Positions 48,033 through 59,717 of a stretch of DNA of 64,000 bases are shown here, one piece after another. A program made the position numbers and the translations under genes. The notes beneath the pieces are model-generated. The model was not told where the DNA came from. It ran no database searches and worked only from the letters and a program-made list of their open reading frames with translations. Numbering within the stretch: the first letter of the stretch is position 1; each line of letters begins with the position of its first letter. The stretch lies in assembly GCA_000711775.1 (NCBI GenBank), contig ARYC01025379.1, positions 1 to 64,000 of the forward strand, written 5' to 3'. This DNA is from Oxytricha trifallax. Lineage: Eukaryota > Ciliophora > Spirotrichea > Sporadotrichida > Oxytrichidae.

Positions 48033-49790
48033 TCACTATATATCTTAATTAGCAGTCTCTAGGTGCTCTTCCTAATAGTCATTTTATATGCAAATTTACC
48101 TTGATTAAGTTTATGCTCTGGTTATATTGAACTGCCTGCTTTTGATTAATCTAAAGGCATGCTCTATTGTTAAAATACATTTGAAATGGAAATTTTAGAT
48201 TAAATAAATAAATCAATTCAAATAAATAATTATAACTGCCTGTAATTAGGAGTGTTCGTAATACTAATTAGATTTAAAATAATTATGATCAAAATAAATA
48301 AATTAATTTATATATAATTAACTGTGCAAATTGTGCAAAAATTTAATATAATTATACAAAGTATAAGGCAAGGTTGTGTGCAAATATATATTAAACAAAT
48401 ATATTATTATTAATGATGATGTTAAGTGCGATGGCGTTAATATTTCACGGAGAGATGAGAAAATGACATTGAGAGCTTGATATCTAATTATGAAATCACT
48501 TTGCAGTATGGCTTCCTTTAATGAATTACCTAACTCGATATCGGCCAACACAATTATATAATGATCTCAGTGCGAATCTCTCGGGTTGTATATGCACTCT
48601 TGTCATCACAGCGCTTGTGCGTTGGTTCAGCGAATGTCTCCAAAACAGGCATATCCGCATAGATCGACTGCGCTCAAATGAAATTCTCTAGCGACCACTC
48701 GAAATTTTCACATAACCGTGTTCCCATCATCACAGCGCATTACTTTCGTGCAGAGAGCCGGTCCAGTTTCAAGAAGTATGTATTCTCACTAGCAGAGGAG
48801 GACGAATAAATATGAAATTTTTAAATTTATATATTTGTCTAATTAATTAATATATATTTGCACACAAACTTACCCTATACTTTGTTAAATTATATTTTTG
48901 CACAATCTGCACATTTAATTATATATAAATTAATTTATTTATTTTTAAATCTAATTAGAATTACGAAGACTCCTTATTACAGGCAGTTATAATTAATTAT
49001 TTGAATTAATTTATTTATTTAATCTAAAATTTCCATTTCAAATGTATTTATCAATATTGATTTAATCTTAAACTAATATAGACTTAGAAACAAAACAGAT
49101 AGTGAAAGTCTCTTAAGCCATTCTATAGTTAAGTTACTTCTATGATAAGATGCATTGTCAATTATAAAGAGGTATAATTATCTTCAATCTTTGTAGAGCT
49201 AACTTAATTCCTCAACAAGTTTCACGATGAGCAATAAAAATGTGAAGATAGTGTGTAGTACCAAGATTGACGGTGAAAGCAATGCAAGGCGGCCATATCT
49301 AAAGGCAGCTGCTATTACACTCACTCATCTAAGACTGCATTTTCCAGTTATAACATTATTCTCAGCTTTAGCAATCAACGAGTAGTTCCGATTGTCGGTG
49401 CTTTATAGTACAGCCTTGTCAAAATTTATTAATATCTTGTCTTCTAAGAAATACTCTATGAAATTAGCAGCTGCGTATTGAAGACTAAGCTTACGTAGCA
49501 GACTGTTATGTTATAAAGTCAACTAGCTTACTTTAGGGAGGTCATATAAAAATTTTCCTTAAAGGAACTATTAATTTGTTTCCTGGATATTGCAATTCTT
49601 TTATTGCAGTAGTTGCCTTAAATCACTCTTGAGGTAATTAGTGTCATTGATTTCTTGACAAAAGCTTAAACTTCCTTCAGAACTCTTGATCCTATTCTGT
49701 GAGAAGATATCCCTATTTTCAAGGTCAAGAATTAATGGAATTCCTTTTCAGTTGTAACACCAAATAGTTTTTTCACCTTTTAGTAACTGA
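48033..49790 (-). pseudogene. DD34E transposase interrupted by another element
   Basis: The upstream part (49790-49065, minus strand) carries YAAANFIEYFLEDK, then the first Asp in LINFDKAVLQSTDNRNYS near 49420, and VKLVEELSQLYK and the second Asp in LFIIDNASYHRSNLT near 49160. The reading is then cut by the TIR element at 48165-49062. On its far side the same strand resumes with TIEHAFRLIKSRQFNITRA near 48160-48100, the family's Glu motif (NPIE-x-x-F-x-x-IK), and ends at TGA 48033. The two flanks therefore belong to one IS630/Tc1/mariner-type gene. In-frame TGAs and frame changes in the upstream part show that it is dead. A TBE lies directly upstream at 49809, perhaps inserted into the same old element. 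Confidence 0.75.
48165..49062. mobile_element. TIR element (about 0.9 kb) nested in a transposase gene
   Basis: Terminal inverted repeats of about 240 bp: the left arm (48165-48405) starts ATTGTTAAAATACATTTGAA and the right arm (48815-49062) ends with its inverse. Shared blocks are AAATGGAAATTTTAGATTAA, AACTGCCTGTAAT and TTGTGCAAAAA. The core of about 400 bp is GC-richer (TCATCACAGCGC occurs twice, near 48602 and 48727) and has no recognised coding frame, so the element is non-autonomous. Its position between the second Asp and the Glu of a transposase gene marks it as a secondary insertion. The exact target duplication could not be fixed. Confidence 0.8.
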
Positions 49791-50011
49791 GCCCAAGAGT
49801 CTAAGAATCAAAACCCCAAAACCCTTTCAGTAGTTTGATTGATAAAAGTAGACTATTAAAGCATACTTTATTAGGGTTTTAATAGGGTTTGTGTAAGAGT
49901 TTAATGTTTAAATATTAGTAATTTAAGAGATTAAATGCGAGGTTGGGGGTCAGCTTATAACAGTGAGTATATGGATTTATTGTTTAAGTTGCGTTATGGG
50001 TGCGATGATTA

Positions 50012-50745
50012 TAAGTGATCAACTCAAACGTATTCTAAATAACACATCTATTGCAAGACTGCTCCATAAATCTTATGCAACTGTGAGGTCTTACTGTCTA
50101 TTAGCATTAAATTTAAACATATAGCAGCTTAATTCTAAGCCTAAAAGACCTCTAAATTTTTTGCAGCATCATATAGAATATCTTATTAATGATAAGACTC
50201 TTAAATACTGGGCTCATTTCTCTCTAGCCTAGAGGGCTGTGATGTTTCATCGCCAATTTCCTGAGCTTCACATCTCTGTTTAATTGATAGCTATCATATA
50301 TAAAAAGAATGGAATATCTTACAAGACAGTCAATCGCATAAAGAGAGTTATTGACTTTAATGATCCATTTTATAAGACTAATTTAAAGTAAATATTCGAT
50401 TAAATGCAGATGTCTTAAGAGCTTAATTTAAAGTTCATACACGCTGATGAAGCTGTATTTACATTCAACACATTTATTAACAAGTCATGGTACAATAAGT
50501 ATGATAATATAATAGTTTATGATTAAAAGTTTAAGGTGTAAACTCATGCAATACTTGGTGGAATAAGTGAATATAGTGGGCTGGAGACTTATGTTATCCA
50601 CCCTCGCTCAATAAAGACTGAATAATATGTTAAGAGAGTTATAGCTTTGATGGAAGGTAGAGAGCAACATCTGGATCACTCATAGCATCATCATAGAGGT
50701 TTGTTACTGATATTTCAAGGTAGTTAGGTATCTCTATCATTCTGA
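50012..50745 (+). pseudogene. TBE transposase (42-kDa type), C-terminally truncated
   Basis: The frame is open for about 244 codons with TAA/TAG as Gln. An N-terminal helix-turn-helix region (QLKRILNNTSIARLLHKSY) is followed by AVMFHRQFPELHISVQL, then the first catalytic Asp in KFIHADEAVFTFNTF near 50444 and KSWYNKYDNIIVYDQKF. It ends soon after IALMEGREQHLDHSQ at TGA 50743. The second Asp and the Glu of the DDE triad are missing, so the internal deletion of this TBE has removed the catalytic C-terminal half. The transposase of this family acts in transposition and, in Oxytricha, in genome rearrangement. Confidence 0.85.
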
Positions 50746-50775
50746 TTTCATTAGACTTAAAAGCTTTTTTTCTCT

Positions 50776-50976
50776 TCACTTAGTAAGGTTTTTAAGAATG
50801 AGATTTTAGTTCCCTCCTAAGTTGGCAAGAACAATCCAACTATCATGAAAATATTAATCTTTAGTAAAGAACTTACCTAGCTATACCAAATATCTATAAA
50901 GGTCCTCTTTACTTCGAAATTTTCCTATTAAATCTTGAGATTGAATTTTTTTCATTGTATCATTCATAGACTCCAT
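50776..50976 (-). pseudogene. TBE 22-kDa-type gene, N-terminal remnant
   Basis: Starts at ATG 50976 (MESMNDTMKKIQSQDLIG), continues FRSKEDLYRYLVQLGKFF and ends at TGA 50776. The SKEDLY-x-x-L core aligns with SKKELYDFL of the gene at 27799. It is convergent with the transposase fragment; the shortness of both genes at this junction points to one internal deletion. A GTAAGT inside could be an intron donor. Confidence 0.65.
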
Positions 50977-51194
50977 CTTGCTTCCTCTTTCTAGAAATGT
51001 TAATGAAATTTAAAATTATGGATATCCATTCTAAGTTTATTAAAATTATACTACTAAATAGGGAGGACCTACTGGAGGTCAACCTTGAAAAGATATGAGG
51101 AGAAGCATTCAAAAACTTGCTCCAAGTTTCGCAGATTGATTTCCATTTTTATCAAACTTTCTCCATTAAATTGCTCCTAATAATGTTTAATTAT

Positions 51195-51345
51195 TTTAGG
51201 AGGTCCTCCAAATTAAGTTCAAACTTTATTAGGAGTTAAATTTTAAGGTTAAAACTTAATTAGGAGCATATTAAATTTAAAAATGATTAATAAATTTACC
51301 TCCAAATTAAGTTCAAACTTGATTTGGAGGACCTCCTAGAGAAAC
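51195..51345. repeat. direct/inverted repeat patch inside the TBE
   Basis: CTCCAAATTAAGTTCAAACTT minus its last base occurs at 51206-51225 and again at 51300-51319. Each copy is next to a GGAGG/CCTCC palindrome (AGGAGGTCCTCC near 51199, GGAGGACCTCCT near 51327) in opposite orientation. Further TTAGGAG words lie between. The patch sits in the promoter-proximal side of the zinc-finger/kinase gene. Confidence 0.75.
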
Positions 51346-51540
51346 AAAACTTCATTAGGAGTATTTTAATTTACTAAAATGTTTAAAATTCTCATAAAAT
51401 ATGTCAACTTACAGTCTTTTATGGTTAGTTCATTTTCTTACCTCTCAGCAAAGAATCTACCAGAGTGTCTTATACTCTACTATAATACTTTATCTCGGTA
51501 AATTTTATCATTATTATTATAAAATATATCAGAAAACTAA

Positions 51541-52960
51541 AATGAGGGCTAACAGAAGAGCGGTATTACTTGGATCAAACCAATAAAAGTTATCATTCCA
51601 GCAACCAAGAAAAGTAGAGACCAGAGACGCTTGCACTCAGTGGGCGCCTACTTATGACACTTTTGACAAGTCAACCTTTGAGATTTAAATATAAATTAAG
51701 TAGGGGGTCATCATAGAAGCTGTGCAAATTGAGGAGGAGGTTAAATAACCTGGCATAGAGAATTGACTATCAATGCAAAGAATGCAATAAAGTTTTCCTC
51801 AACAAGTCAACTTACAAAAGACATTTGAGAGATTTACACAATGATATACCTAAGATATATCTCAAGCATCAAATGAAGGATGGGAAGTATATCTGTGAGT
51901 TTTGTGAGAAGCCATATTCTCATACAAAAGATCTCAAAGTGCACTTAAATAAAAAGCACAATCAAAGTTTTGTCCTTATTCATGAACCTACAGGGAATAG
52001 ATTCCTATAAAAAAAAATAAAGAAATCCAGCCGAGTCTCTTAGAGTTAAAGTATAGAAGTAAGTAAAAATGAAGAAAGCTGTCAAGAACTTTCCTGTCTC
52101 TGAGATAAACAAAATCATGGTTAAAATAGAGGCAATGAAGATTCCCATATTAAAAATTATTGACTTAGATTCTTGCCTAAAAAGCTACCTCACTTTTGAA
52201 GAAAAAATAGAGAAGAGAGTCATCACTGATGAGTAATATGCCTATAAATATATCCGTTCAATTACTTCCTTGCTGATGACAAGTTCTAAATGGAATTTGG
52301 TAATTAGTATTTACTCTATAACAGAGAAAGTTATGAGAGTGTAAGGATATTATTTAGCTAGATGCTATACTACTAGGAAAAGATCATGTTGCATTTAGAC
52401 TTCCTCTCCTCGAGATGACTTACAGAGAATTTTTATCTGACAATAGATGCCAAAGATAAATTGGCTAGATCGTGCAGCAAATAGTTGAGGATATTGAAGA
52501 GCTTCAAAAGCTTAACTATGTTCATAGAGACTTAAAGCCAGAGAACATTATGATGGACTTTTAACCTCTTAGAGTTTATATTATTGATTTTGACAGAGCT
52601 CAAAGAGTGCAAGCCTCTGCATTAGGAAATGTATACGGTATTCATGGATATTTCCCAGAGAGAGAGAGGACTGGAGAGATGGAGACACTTAATGGGATAT
52701 ATGGGCTCTAGCAGTAATAATAATAGAGAGCGACATTCCAAGAAACGATTACTTCAGCTGCAGAGGTGAGAGAGATTTAATATCGATAAAAATAAAATAA
52801 ATGGAGGTCTCAGAGAACTTGCATACTCAACTATTATCAAGCCAAGCTAAGAGAATTAACAAGCAATAGAAACAATCAAACATCAAATTAGAAAGATAAA
52901 ATTCAGAGAACTGCCTCATGACTCTAAGCTTATGTTTGTGTGAAATATTTATAAAAACTC
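51541..52960 (+). pseudogene. TBE zinc-finger/kinase gene (57-kDa type), frame-disrupted
   Basis: An N-terminal piece begins at ATG 51541 (MRANRRAVLLGSNQQKLSFQ). Next come two C2H2 fingers, CKECNKVFLNKSTYKRHLRDLH near 51775-51840 and CEFCEKPYSHTKDLKVHLNKKH near 51895-51960 (each split here only by the word limit of the motif). The kinase catalytic loop is NYVHRDLKPENIMMDF near 52515-52562, followed by VYIIDFDRAQRV, where DFD replaces the usual DFG. The C-terminal tail (ESDIPRNDYFSC) matches the solo TBE end at 33 kb. Frame changes separate the fingers, kinase N-lobe, catalytic loop and tail, so this copy is not functional. In TBEs this is the zinc-finger/kinase gene, of unknown substrate. Confidence 0.85.
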
Positions 52961-53342
52961 GCTTGTTATACTCACTTAAAATACTAATATTTAAACATTA
53001 AACCCCTACATAAACCCTATTAAAACCCTAATAAAGTATGCACTAATAGTCTACTTTTATCAATCAAAAACTCAATCAAACTACTGAAAGGGTTTTGGGG
53101 TTTTGAATGTAGAGCATTCTATTCCAATAATTATAAAAGAGCTAATCACACTTTTGCTTCAAATGCAAATACAAAGAGTCGAATTAATAACTTTGATTTT
53201 GATAAGGCTCTTCTAAAGGCTTGCTAAGGTTTTCATGTCCAATGAAAGTATGATATAAATCATAATGGTGTCATCAATTTACAATTAATAATAGGAAATC
53301 GATAAATAATGAATTTATTATTAAGAAAATGGAAACCTATTA

Positions 53343-53970
53343 TTAAATTAGAAAGTTAATTGCTAGGTGAGGTACCAATCTCATTTAGGACTTTCTAATA
53401 GAGCCTTATTTTATACTAAGGCCTACCGAGGGCAGGTAGGGGGTTGCTAGGTGCAACGCATTAAAGACCAGTCGGCGAGGTTCAATCTGTCAGCTACTAC
53501 ACTCCTCGAGTGAGCATGGACACAAGGATTTCCCTGCATTGATGAGTTTGACTGGCTTGAGTTCAGCTTCCTAGGTAATAGGTAGCAGGATGAAGGTACG
53601 CTTTGCCTTAAAAAGTGAGAAGACGAAAACTATCGAAGCAAACGATAAGGATTTTTCTCCCATACCAGATTAGGGTGCTGAAGCTACCACAGCGAAAGGA
53701 CAGGGATTATGTTTCCCACAGCGGTGGGACCGGTAAGCGCTTTTCTCCACTCCCTGTTAGTCTATTTGAATTCTACGAGCTCTATTGTCAGATTTTACTA
53801 ACAACATCTTCATTTTAGGACGAGACTAGGCAATAGCGGAAGTGTTTATTCGGAGTTTTCTACTTCATGACTGCCACATCACGGAATTTGCCACGTCAAC
53901 TGACTCAGATACGCCTTCGTCACGATTAAGATTGATGGTTTGATTTTAGCATTAAACAGTGATATGGTAA
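53343..53970 (+). mobile_element. SINE-like interspersed repeat, copy C (longest)
   Basis: Same family as the copies at 22.9 and 41.7 kb. It has the 5' stem (ATTAGAAAGT with ACTTTCTAAT), AAGGCCTACCGAG, GGTTCAATCTGTCAG, TTCCTAGGTAATAGG, CACAGCGGTGGGACCGGTAA and a 3' segment (CACGTCAACTGACTCAGATA, GATGGTTTGATTTTAGCATT) shared with copy B. The last shared bases, ATTAAACAGTGATATG, also end copy A. It lies less than 30 bp upstream of the decayed 22-kDa-family gene. Confidence 0.65.
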
Positions 53971-53999
53971 ATTTATTTGATTAAATCATAAGACACAAA

Positions 54000-56190
54000 T
54001 TGGAAACCTATAGAGATCAACGCTGATGGACCAGTTACACTCACAAAAAAGTAAGTTACAAAAATTTATTTTTATTTTTATAGAAGTCCAATCAAGTAAG
54101 AGCTGGTGTAGCAAAAGACAGACAACTCGCAGAAGAACTGAACAGAAGAGAAATTCAAAAAAAAGGAAATGTCCGATTATCTTAAGGAGAGTAAATAGAC
54201 TAAGCAACGTTCTAATAATTCTTATTCATATTTTTAAAGTAAGTATTTTATTTATGCTGCTTAAATTTTCATTTTAAATTAAATAATTTCACTTATTTTT
54301 CTTAATTCCTATTAGTTCAAAGTATTTATTTTCAATTTATCAAGCGTCTCCATTATGAAAGTTTAGCTATAATAATTCTCATAGTTATGAGTTAATTGAG
54401 TATATTTATTAAGAGCTAATTGTTCGAGATTTTTTCACATTGTCTGAATCTCAGATAGGTTGCATGTTGAGATCCTATTTTAGGCAGCTGAGGCCCTACT
54501 TTTTAGAAACCTCTCCTTGCCTTTCAGCTTGAAGCTCGCTTTATTCTTGTAGCAACTGTGATAGTTTTCGGATGTAGTATGATTGTTCCATGAATATATT
54601 ATGTATCTTGAACTTAAATCTTCTCCACATTTATTAATTCAGTGCTGAAAACAAATCTTATCAATTACTATTTTTTGACTTATCAATTTTATGAGTTTGC
54701 TTGAAAATTTTATTTGAGTTCTGGGTTCTGTTATAATTCGGAAAGTAAGAGTTGATTTGGCATCTACAAGTATTTAAGTTCATGATTTCTTGGAAATTTA
54801 GAGAATTTGTATATTTTTTATAAGAAAACGATAAGAACTAAGTGGAATCTCCCGAGACAATAGTGTTTTTGCTAAGAGTATTTCATAACTTGTTAGTGGA
54901 ATTCTTATTTGTTCCATTAACTCTAAATCATGAATCAATGCACCCCTCGCAACTACAAGAGTAAAATAGTCTATTTGGATAATAAAAGCTCAGAATATTC
55001 TTTAAAATATGCAGAAGTTCCTCAACAATAGCAACTTGATTTAAGAGAGTTTAGATCAAAGATTCAAAGCAAGCGGATCTCTACAACTTCCTGGTGATTG
55101 AGCGTTAAGCTAATTTACCTAGATTTATGCAGATTAATTCATATTTTTTCTTAAATTCTCAGAAGAGAGAGAAAAGTAAGTTTCCAATTTTTATTTTATT
55201 TTTATAGTAAATTAGGCGTGACTAAATGAAGGTCTCAATGATTTAAGGTCTCGTGATTTCTAACCTTATAGAGTTTTTTAGTATTCTGAGCCACTATTAT
55301 TCCTTCCTGATGAAAGAGACAGGAAAATACTTGACCATTATTGGGTTGGTGATATTTTAAATACTCTCAGATAAAGTGAATTGGATGTTTTGATAAGTAC
55401 AGCCTAACTACAATCAATTCAAAAATAGTAGCAGAATCAGGGATTTTCTATTTAAATAAGATAAGAGTTCTTAGAAGCTTACTAGAAGTGTCTCCATTTC
55501 AATCGTAAGTCATAATATATAAACAATCTAACTGTAGCCCATAGAGGAAGAGCTGTAACACTTCTTAAAGAAAAATTCGAAGAGACGCCGTCGTAGATAA
55601 GAGTGCGAAGATACTAAACATGATGAGCAAATGACGAGATATGATAAGTCTCAGTAGTTACTCCAAGTGAAATGTCTAAATTCGTATTACAATCAGCTTT
55701 GCAAATACAGCCGTCGAGTTTAATTCAAAACCAAAGACCTGAACAATAGCCAAAACTTTTCAATATTGGAGCGATGCCATTTTCTTCTCAGAGTTTGAAT
55801 TAAGTCCAATTCAATATTTGATTGTCGAACTATGTATAGAGGCTTATATTTACTTTCACTACAGATACGGAAATTATAAAACAACTTCATGTTACGACAA
55901 CAAAAGTCCTCTATAGTTCTTAAAATATTCACTAAAGCACAAGTAATTTCAAAGCAAACTTATTGTTTCACAGCATATTTAGTTAAATAACTCTGTGCAA
56001 ATGCAGGAAAACATGACTGTTCGGGAAGGGAAATTATATCATTAGATTCAGAAATAGTTGGATAGAAAAAAGATAATGTAGACATTAACTTAGCGGTTTG
56101 TATTAGTTTATGTAATGTCTAAGTAAGTCAAATAAAATGCGGGAGAGTTGAAAAGAACAACTATTCGTAATTACTGCAATTATTGATTAA
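54000..56190 (+). pseudogene. decayed TBE 22-kDa-family gene
   Basis: Several plus-strand frames, in Gln-recoded reading, carry pieces of a 22-kDa-type accessory protein. NSYFF-type text with ANLPRFMQINSYFF lies near 55110-55150. A long clean frame (about 55212-55620) reads SEPLLFLPDERDRKILDHYW, then VGDILNTLRQSELDVLIS, then HFNRKSQYINNLTVAHRG. FLPDERDRKILDHYWVGDI aligns with YLPDRCDWLHLDKKWIVDI of the gene at 27799. A downstream piece near 55640-55790 has QLLQVKCLNSYYNQLCKY. Candidate introns with GTAAGT...TTTTTATAG lie at about 54050-54081 and 55174-55207. An upstream segment (GPVTLTKK, then VRAGVAKDRQLAEELNRR) may be another exon or a separate gene. Frame changes make it a pseudogene as read. 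Confidence 0.5.
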
Positions 56191-56194
56191 TTAT

Positions 56195-58080
56195 TGCTGA
56201 TTATTGGCGTAGATTTAGTTGTAAAGCGGAGATGGTCAATTGTTAATAAATTACTGTCTAGTGGTGATGAGGAGATAATTTTAATGTCTTGTATCTGTTA
56301 CTATGGTTGTGAGTGTACCATTCCTGTTAATCATATAACAATTGATCTTGTTAGCTGTGAGGATTTGTGCCGCCTAAGTTGTAATTTGTTAATAGGTGGA
56401 AGTAATCGATTTAATAAATAGCTGGAATTTTCTATATGTGTCCTTATGTGGCCTTCTGATGTAGAAATTATAATATCCCCTGAATTACTAATTTAATTTT
56501 GATACTTAGATGGTGCATTTACCTTGGGTAGTTCTAATGATGCTAATTTTTATTTAACTGATTTTTGCAATTCTCTTTGTGGTGAGTGACTTTGCGCTCT
56601 GTTTTTAAAAACTGCACTAATCATCAAATCTCTTATGATTAGTGAATATCTTATTATTAATTGCATTTAAATTTGGCGGACTACTTGTGTCACTATTGAT
56701 GTTGTTAATAACCTGTATCTAGTCCCATTTTAAGTTATTGCATTTGAATTGACGTCATTTGAATTGTCTTCAATTACATTTAGATCATAATTGGGTATGC
56801 CTCTTCTCTACAAAAAAATATTTCTATCCCTCCTCCGATTTCATTTTAAGGGGATTGCTAAGAGTTGTTACCACAGTCATTGGTAGTGTTGTGATTTATT
56901 ATTTGAGGTAAATTTCTCTTGAGCTAATTTTGATTGGGTTAAGCCTATTACTGATACTAGAGTAATTTATTTGAGTTTATGTTATTTAGAATGCTGAGGT
57001 TTTTAATTTTTAGGAGAACTTTTAAGTCCTTCCTTTAATTTTGATACTCTGGTGGTGCATTTATCTTGGATTGTTCTAAAGGCGCTAGTATTATGTAACT
57101 GGTTTCCCCAATTCACTAAGTGAAGAGTGAGTAATCAATGGATGCTGAATTTTTAAAAATCAAAATTATTTATTTCGTCAATAATTTTGTCATTTATTAT
57201 GAAGCAGCTCGATATATAAGAAGAGGTTATTTTGAAACTGAGAGCCTCAATGATGATTCTTAATACTATAATAGAAATTCTAAGATCATAGATAGTTTGG
57301 TTTTAATATTTTGAAAGCCCTAACCATTCATTTTTCAAAAGATCAAAAGGGTTCAAGATTTCATGCTAGCTTCTTTCTTTGTATTTATCTTATTATTATT
57401 ATTAGTATTATAATTATAGTTTTTAGTGCTACCTTATTCTGTTGGATCTTCGTTTGAAGAACAATATTAGTTTAATTACTTCAAAGAGTCAGTAAATTTT
57501 CTTGCAACAGTTGGAGATAAAGAGAAGATGAATTTATTCTTAAGAAATCCAGTTTGTGAGTTGCGCATTTGATTAATTTAAGATTTCATTGATGTTAATA
57601 TCTATTACTATTTTCTAATGGAGTCCACAAAGTGTAATTATTGGTTCCGTTCCTCAGATAACAATAGGTGAAACACTCTGTAGAGCTTCTTACTTTAAAT
57701 ATGAGTCTCGATTTAATGGATTAAAGACTAGTTGATAATCTAGGTCCTCTACCTTTTTTTTTAAAGTTATTTTCATCGAATTCTTTAATCAACACTCTTG
57801 CACCTTGATTTTAAGAATTTTCATTAAACTCTAAATAAGTGCAGAAAATGAATGCTCATCCTCCTATACAGAAATGTTCTTTGACTAAGGATTCATAAAT
57901 TTACTCGTCTTATTAATTTGACTTACAAGTTTATTCTTCACTTGGGCCAGCTTCTACTATTATGAAACAATTAAACTCTGTGATCGGAATTTATTACTCG
58001 CCTCCTACTACTAATACCTATATTTTATGATTATAATTATGGACGAGTCAAGCAAATCCAATAGCGAAAATTTAATTACT
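56195..58080. other. AT-rich DNA; a short duplicated segment, no confident gene
   Basis: Plus-strand text near 56510 (DGAFTLGSSNDANFYLTD) recurs in diverged form near 57045 (GGAFILDCSKGASIM), reflecting a DNA repeat of about 80 bp (TTTTGATACT...GGTGCATTTA). Whether this was ever coding is unclear. Nothing else was recognised. Confidence 0.35.
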
Positions 58081-58083
58081 TGA

Positions 58084-58676
58084 AAGTATATCTGTGGTGC
58101 CATCTATAATTTCCTCATTCAAGAATAACTCTTAAATTCCCCACAGAACTTTTCAAAATTTATGAATAGTAAATGCTGCAGATAATTTTGTCTCCGAATC
58201 TTGCATGAAGTTGCTTCGTTTGGTCTCCTGAACTCAAACCCTTATTTAATTTACCTCGGGAATAAAATAGGTAACTCTCCTAAATTCTCAAGCTCTGCCC
58301 ATAATCAAAAGAGCTCACAGCATTGGTCTTTTAAGATTTTAAATAAAACAGAGACGAGCTTTAAGCAAGGTTGCTGTTGCTACTACGAATGTTTTGAGAT
58401 ATTGGCTGTCACTTAATCTATATTCTTTCTGCTTCTCCTATAAACAATACACTTTCATATTTAATGGTGCATTACTAAGCACAATTCTCCATCCTTATTT
58501 TTATTTTTCCGTTATTTTAATATTCTGGCGCAATAAGAGTCACTTTGTCGTAAGAAACTTCTATGTTGTTCGCTCTTGTATAAAAATATTTGTTATCAAC
58601 ATATGAATGTCAAAATGGAGTCTGCTAATAACTTTGCTTTGACTAACTCCAATTTGCAGAGCTCTAACATCTATTG
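58084..58676 (+). other. open frame of about 197 codons, status unclear
   Basis: Open between TGA codons with TAA/TAG as Gln (KYICGAIYNFLIQEQLLNS, VASFGLLNSNPYLIYLGNK). It is Cys-rich and hydrophobic towards the end, with no recognised domain. A frame of this length is expected a few times by chance in this much AT-rich DNA, so it is listed only for completeness. Confidence 0.2.
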
Positions 58677-59040
58677 AATGTACAAAATTAGCGCTTAAAA
58701 GACTAGCTTAATACTTTCAAAGAATAAATCTATTTCCTTATAAATGTTTATTTCTTCATAGATGAAACAAAGATTTAAAATATAGTTATAATAAGAAATA
58801 GGGCTTTAAATTAATATATTAATCGGCAAAAAATGAAAAGTACTGTAAAGATTTTAAAAATGGGCTATAAATTAGGAAAAAAGTATATCATATACTAAAG
58901 AAAGATAATTTCACTAATGCTTCCATATATTATTATCTTTTAAATTACATAATATAGAAAATATCCACCATTCAAATTTTATAATTAACAAGTCTGGGAT
59001 TTTACTTAGAATATTATAAAATCATTAAGCGACATGAATC

Positions 59041-59184
59041 ATTCGAGAATAAAGTTTACAAAAGATAAATCCACTTTTAGAAATCTTTACATACCCCATA
59101 GACAAATCCTAAACCTTTTTTGTTGATTTTCTCATCAACACATATTTTTATAGAACATAATTATCACTTATTTTGGCTTAGATA
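59041..59184 (+). repeat. dispersed repeat, copy 2 (first copy at 44821)
   Basis: Collinear with 44821-44955 in shared blocks including GATAAATCCACTTTT, AAACCTTTTTTGTTGA and TATAGAACATAATTATCAC. No foldback partner was seen here. Confidence 0.7.
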
Positions 59185-59717
59185 GAGGATTGATTTTATT
59201 CGAAGAGTGATTTATACAATTACCTAAATTTCCTGTAAGTGTAATAATATCCTTGATTACTTGAATTTTTAATAATTAAATTAATTAATTTTATTTAAAT
59301 AATAAAATTAATTCAGTCATGTTTAAATATTAATTATTGATTTTTATATTTTATATATAAATACCATTAATTTTTGTTTGAAAAATTTCCGAGGACTCTT
59401 CTAAATTAATATATTGTATAAAATAATTTTAATTTATAAGTAATTATTTATTAGATAAAGTTTGACTTATACTAATATTTTAAGTCTTATATCTCTAATT
59501 ATGAATTATTAAAAATATTAATAATTTCATAATTTTCGTTGATATAATCTTTGACAGTTATAGTGGGTTACCATCTTTTTCACTCAAGAAAACAAGTCAG
59601 ATAATATTATAGGTTTTATTGGTAAGTATAATAGAACTACTTAAATTAGCTGATATAATTTACGAGTAGGTTCCCTCATACCCTGTGCTTTCAGTAAGCA
59701 AGGTTTATAGCCAACTT

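Larger units (their letters stand above)
49809..53105 (+). mobile_element. TBE transposon, internally deleted copy
   Basis: Inverted ends CAAAACCCCAAAACCC (49809) and GGGTTTTGGGGTTTTG (ending 53105) are flanked on both sides by AAT (49806-49808, 53106-53108), the 3-bp duplication TBEs make. The subterminal sequence is also inverted (CTACTTTTATCAATC, CCCTAATAAAGTATGC). Inside are, in order, a 42-kDa-type transposase fragment (+), the start of a 22-kDa-type gene (-), a repeat patch and a zinc-finger/kinase gene (+). The length of about 3.3 kb is below the roughly 4.1 kb of full Oxytricha TBE1, consistent with loss of the transposase 3' part and most of the 22-kDa gene. Confidence 0.93.
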
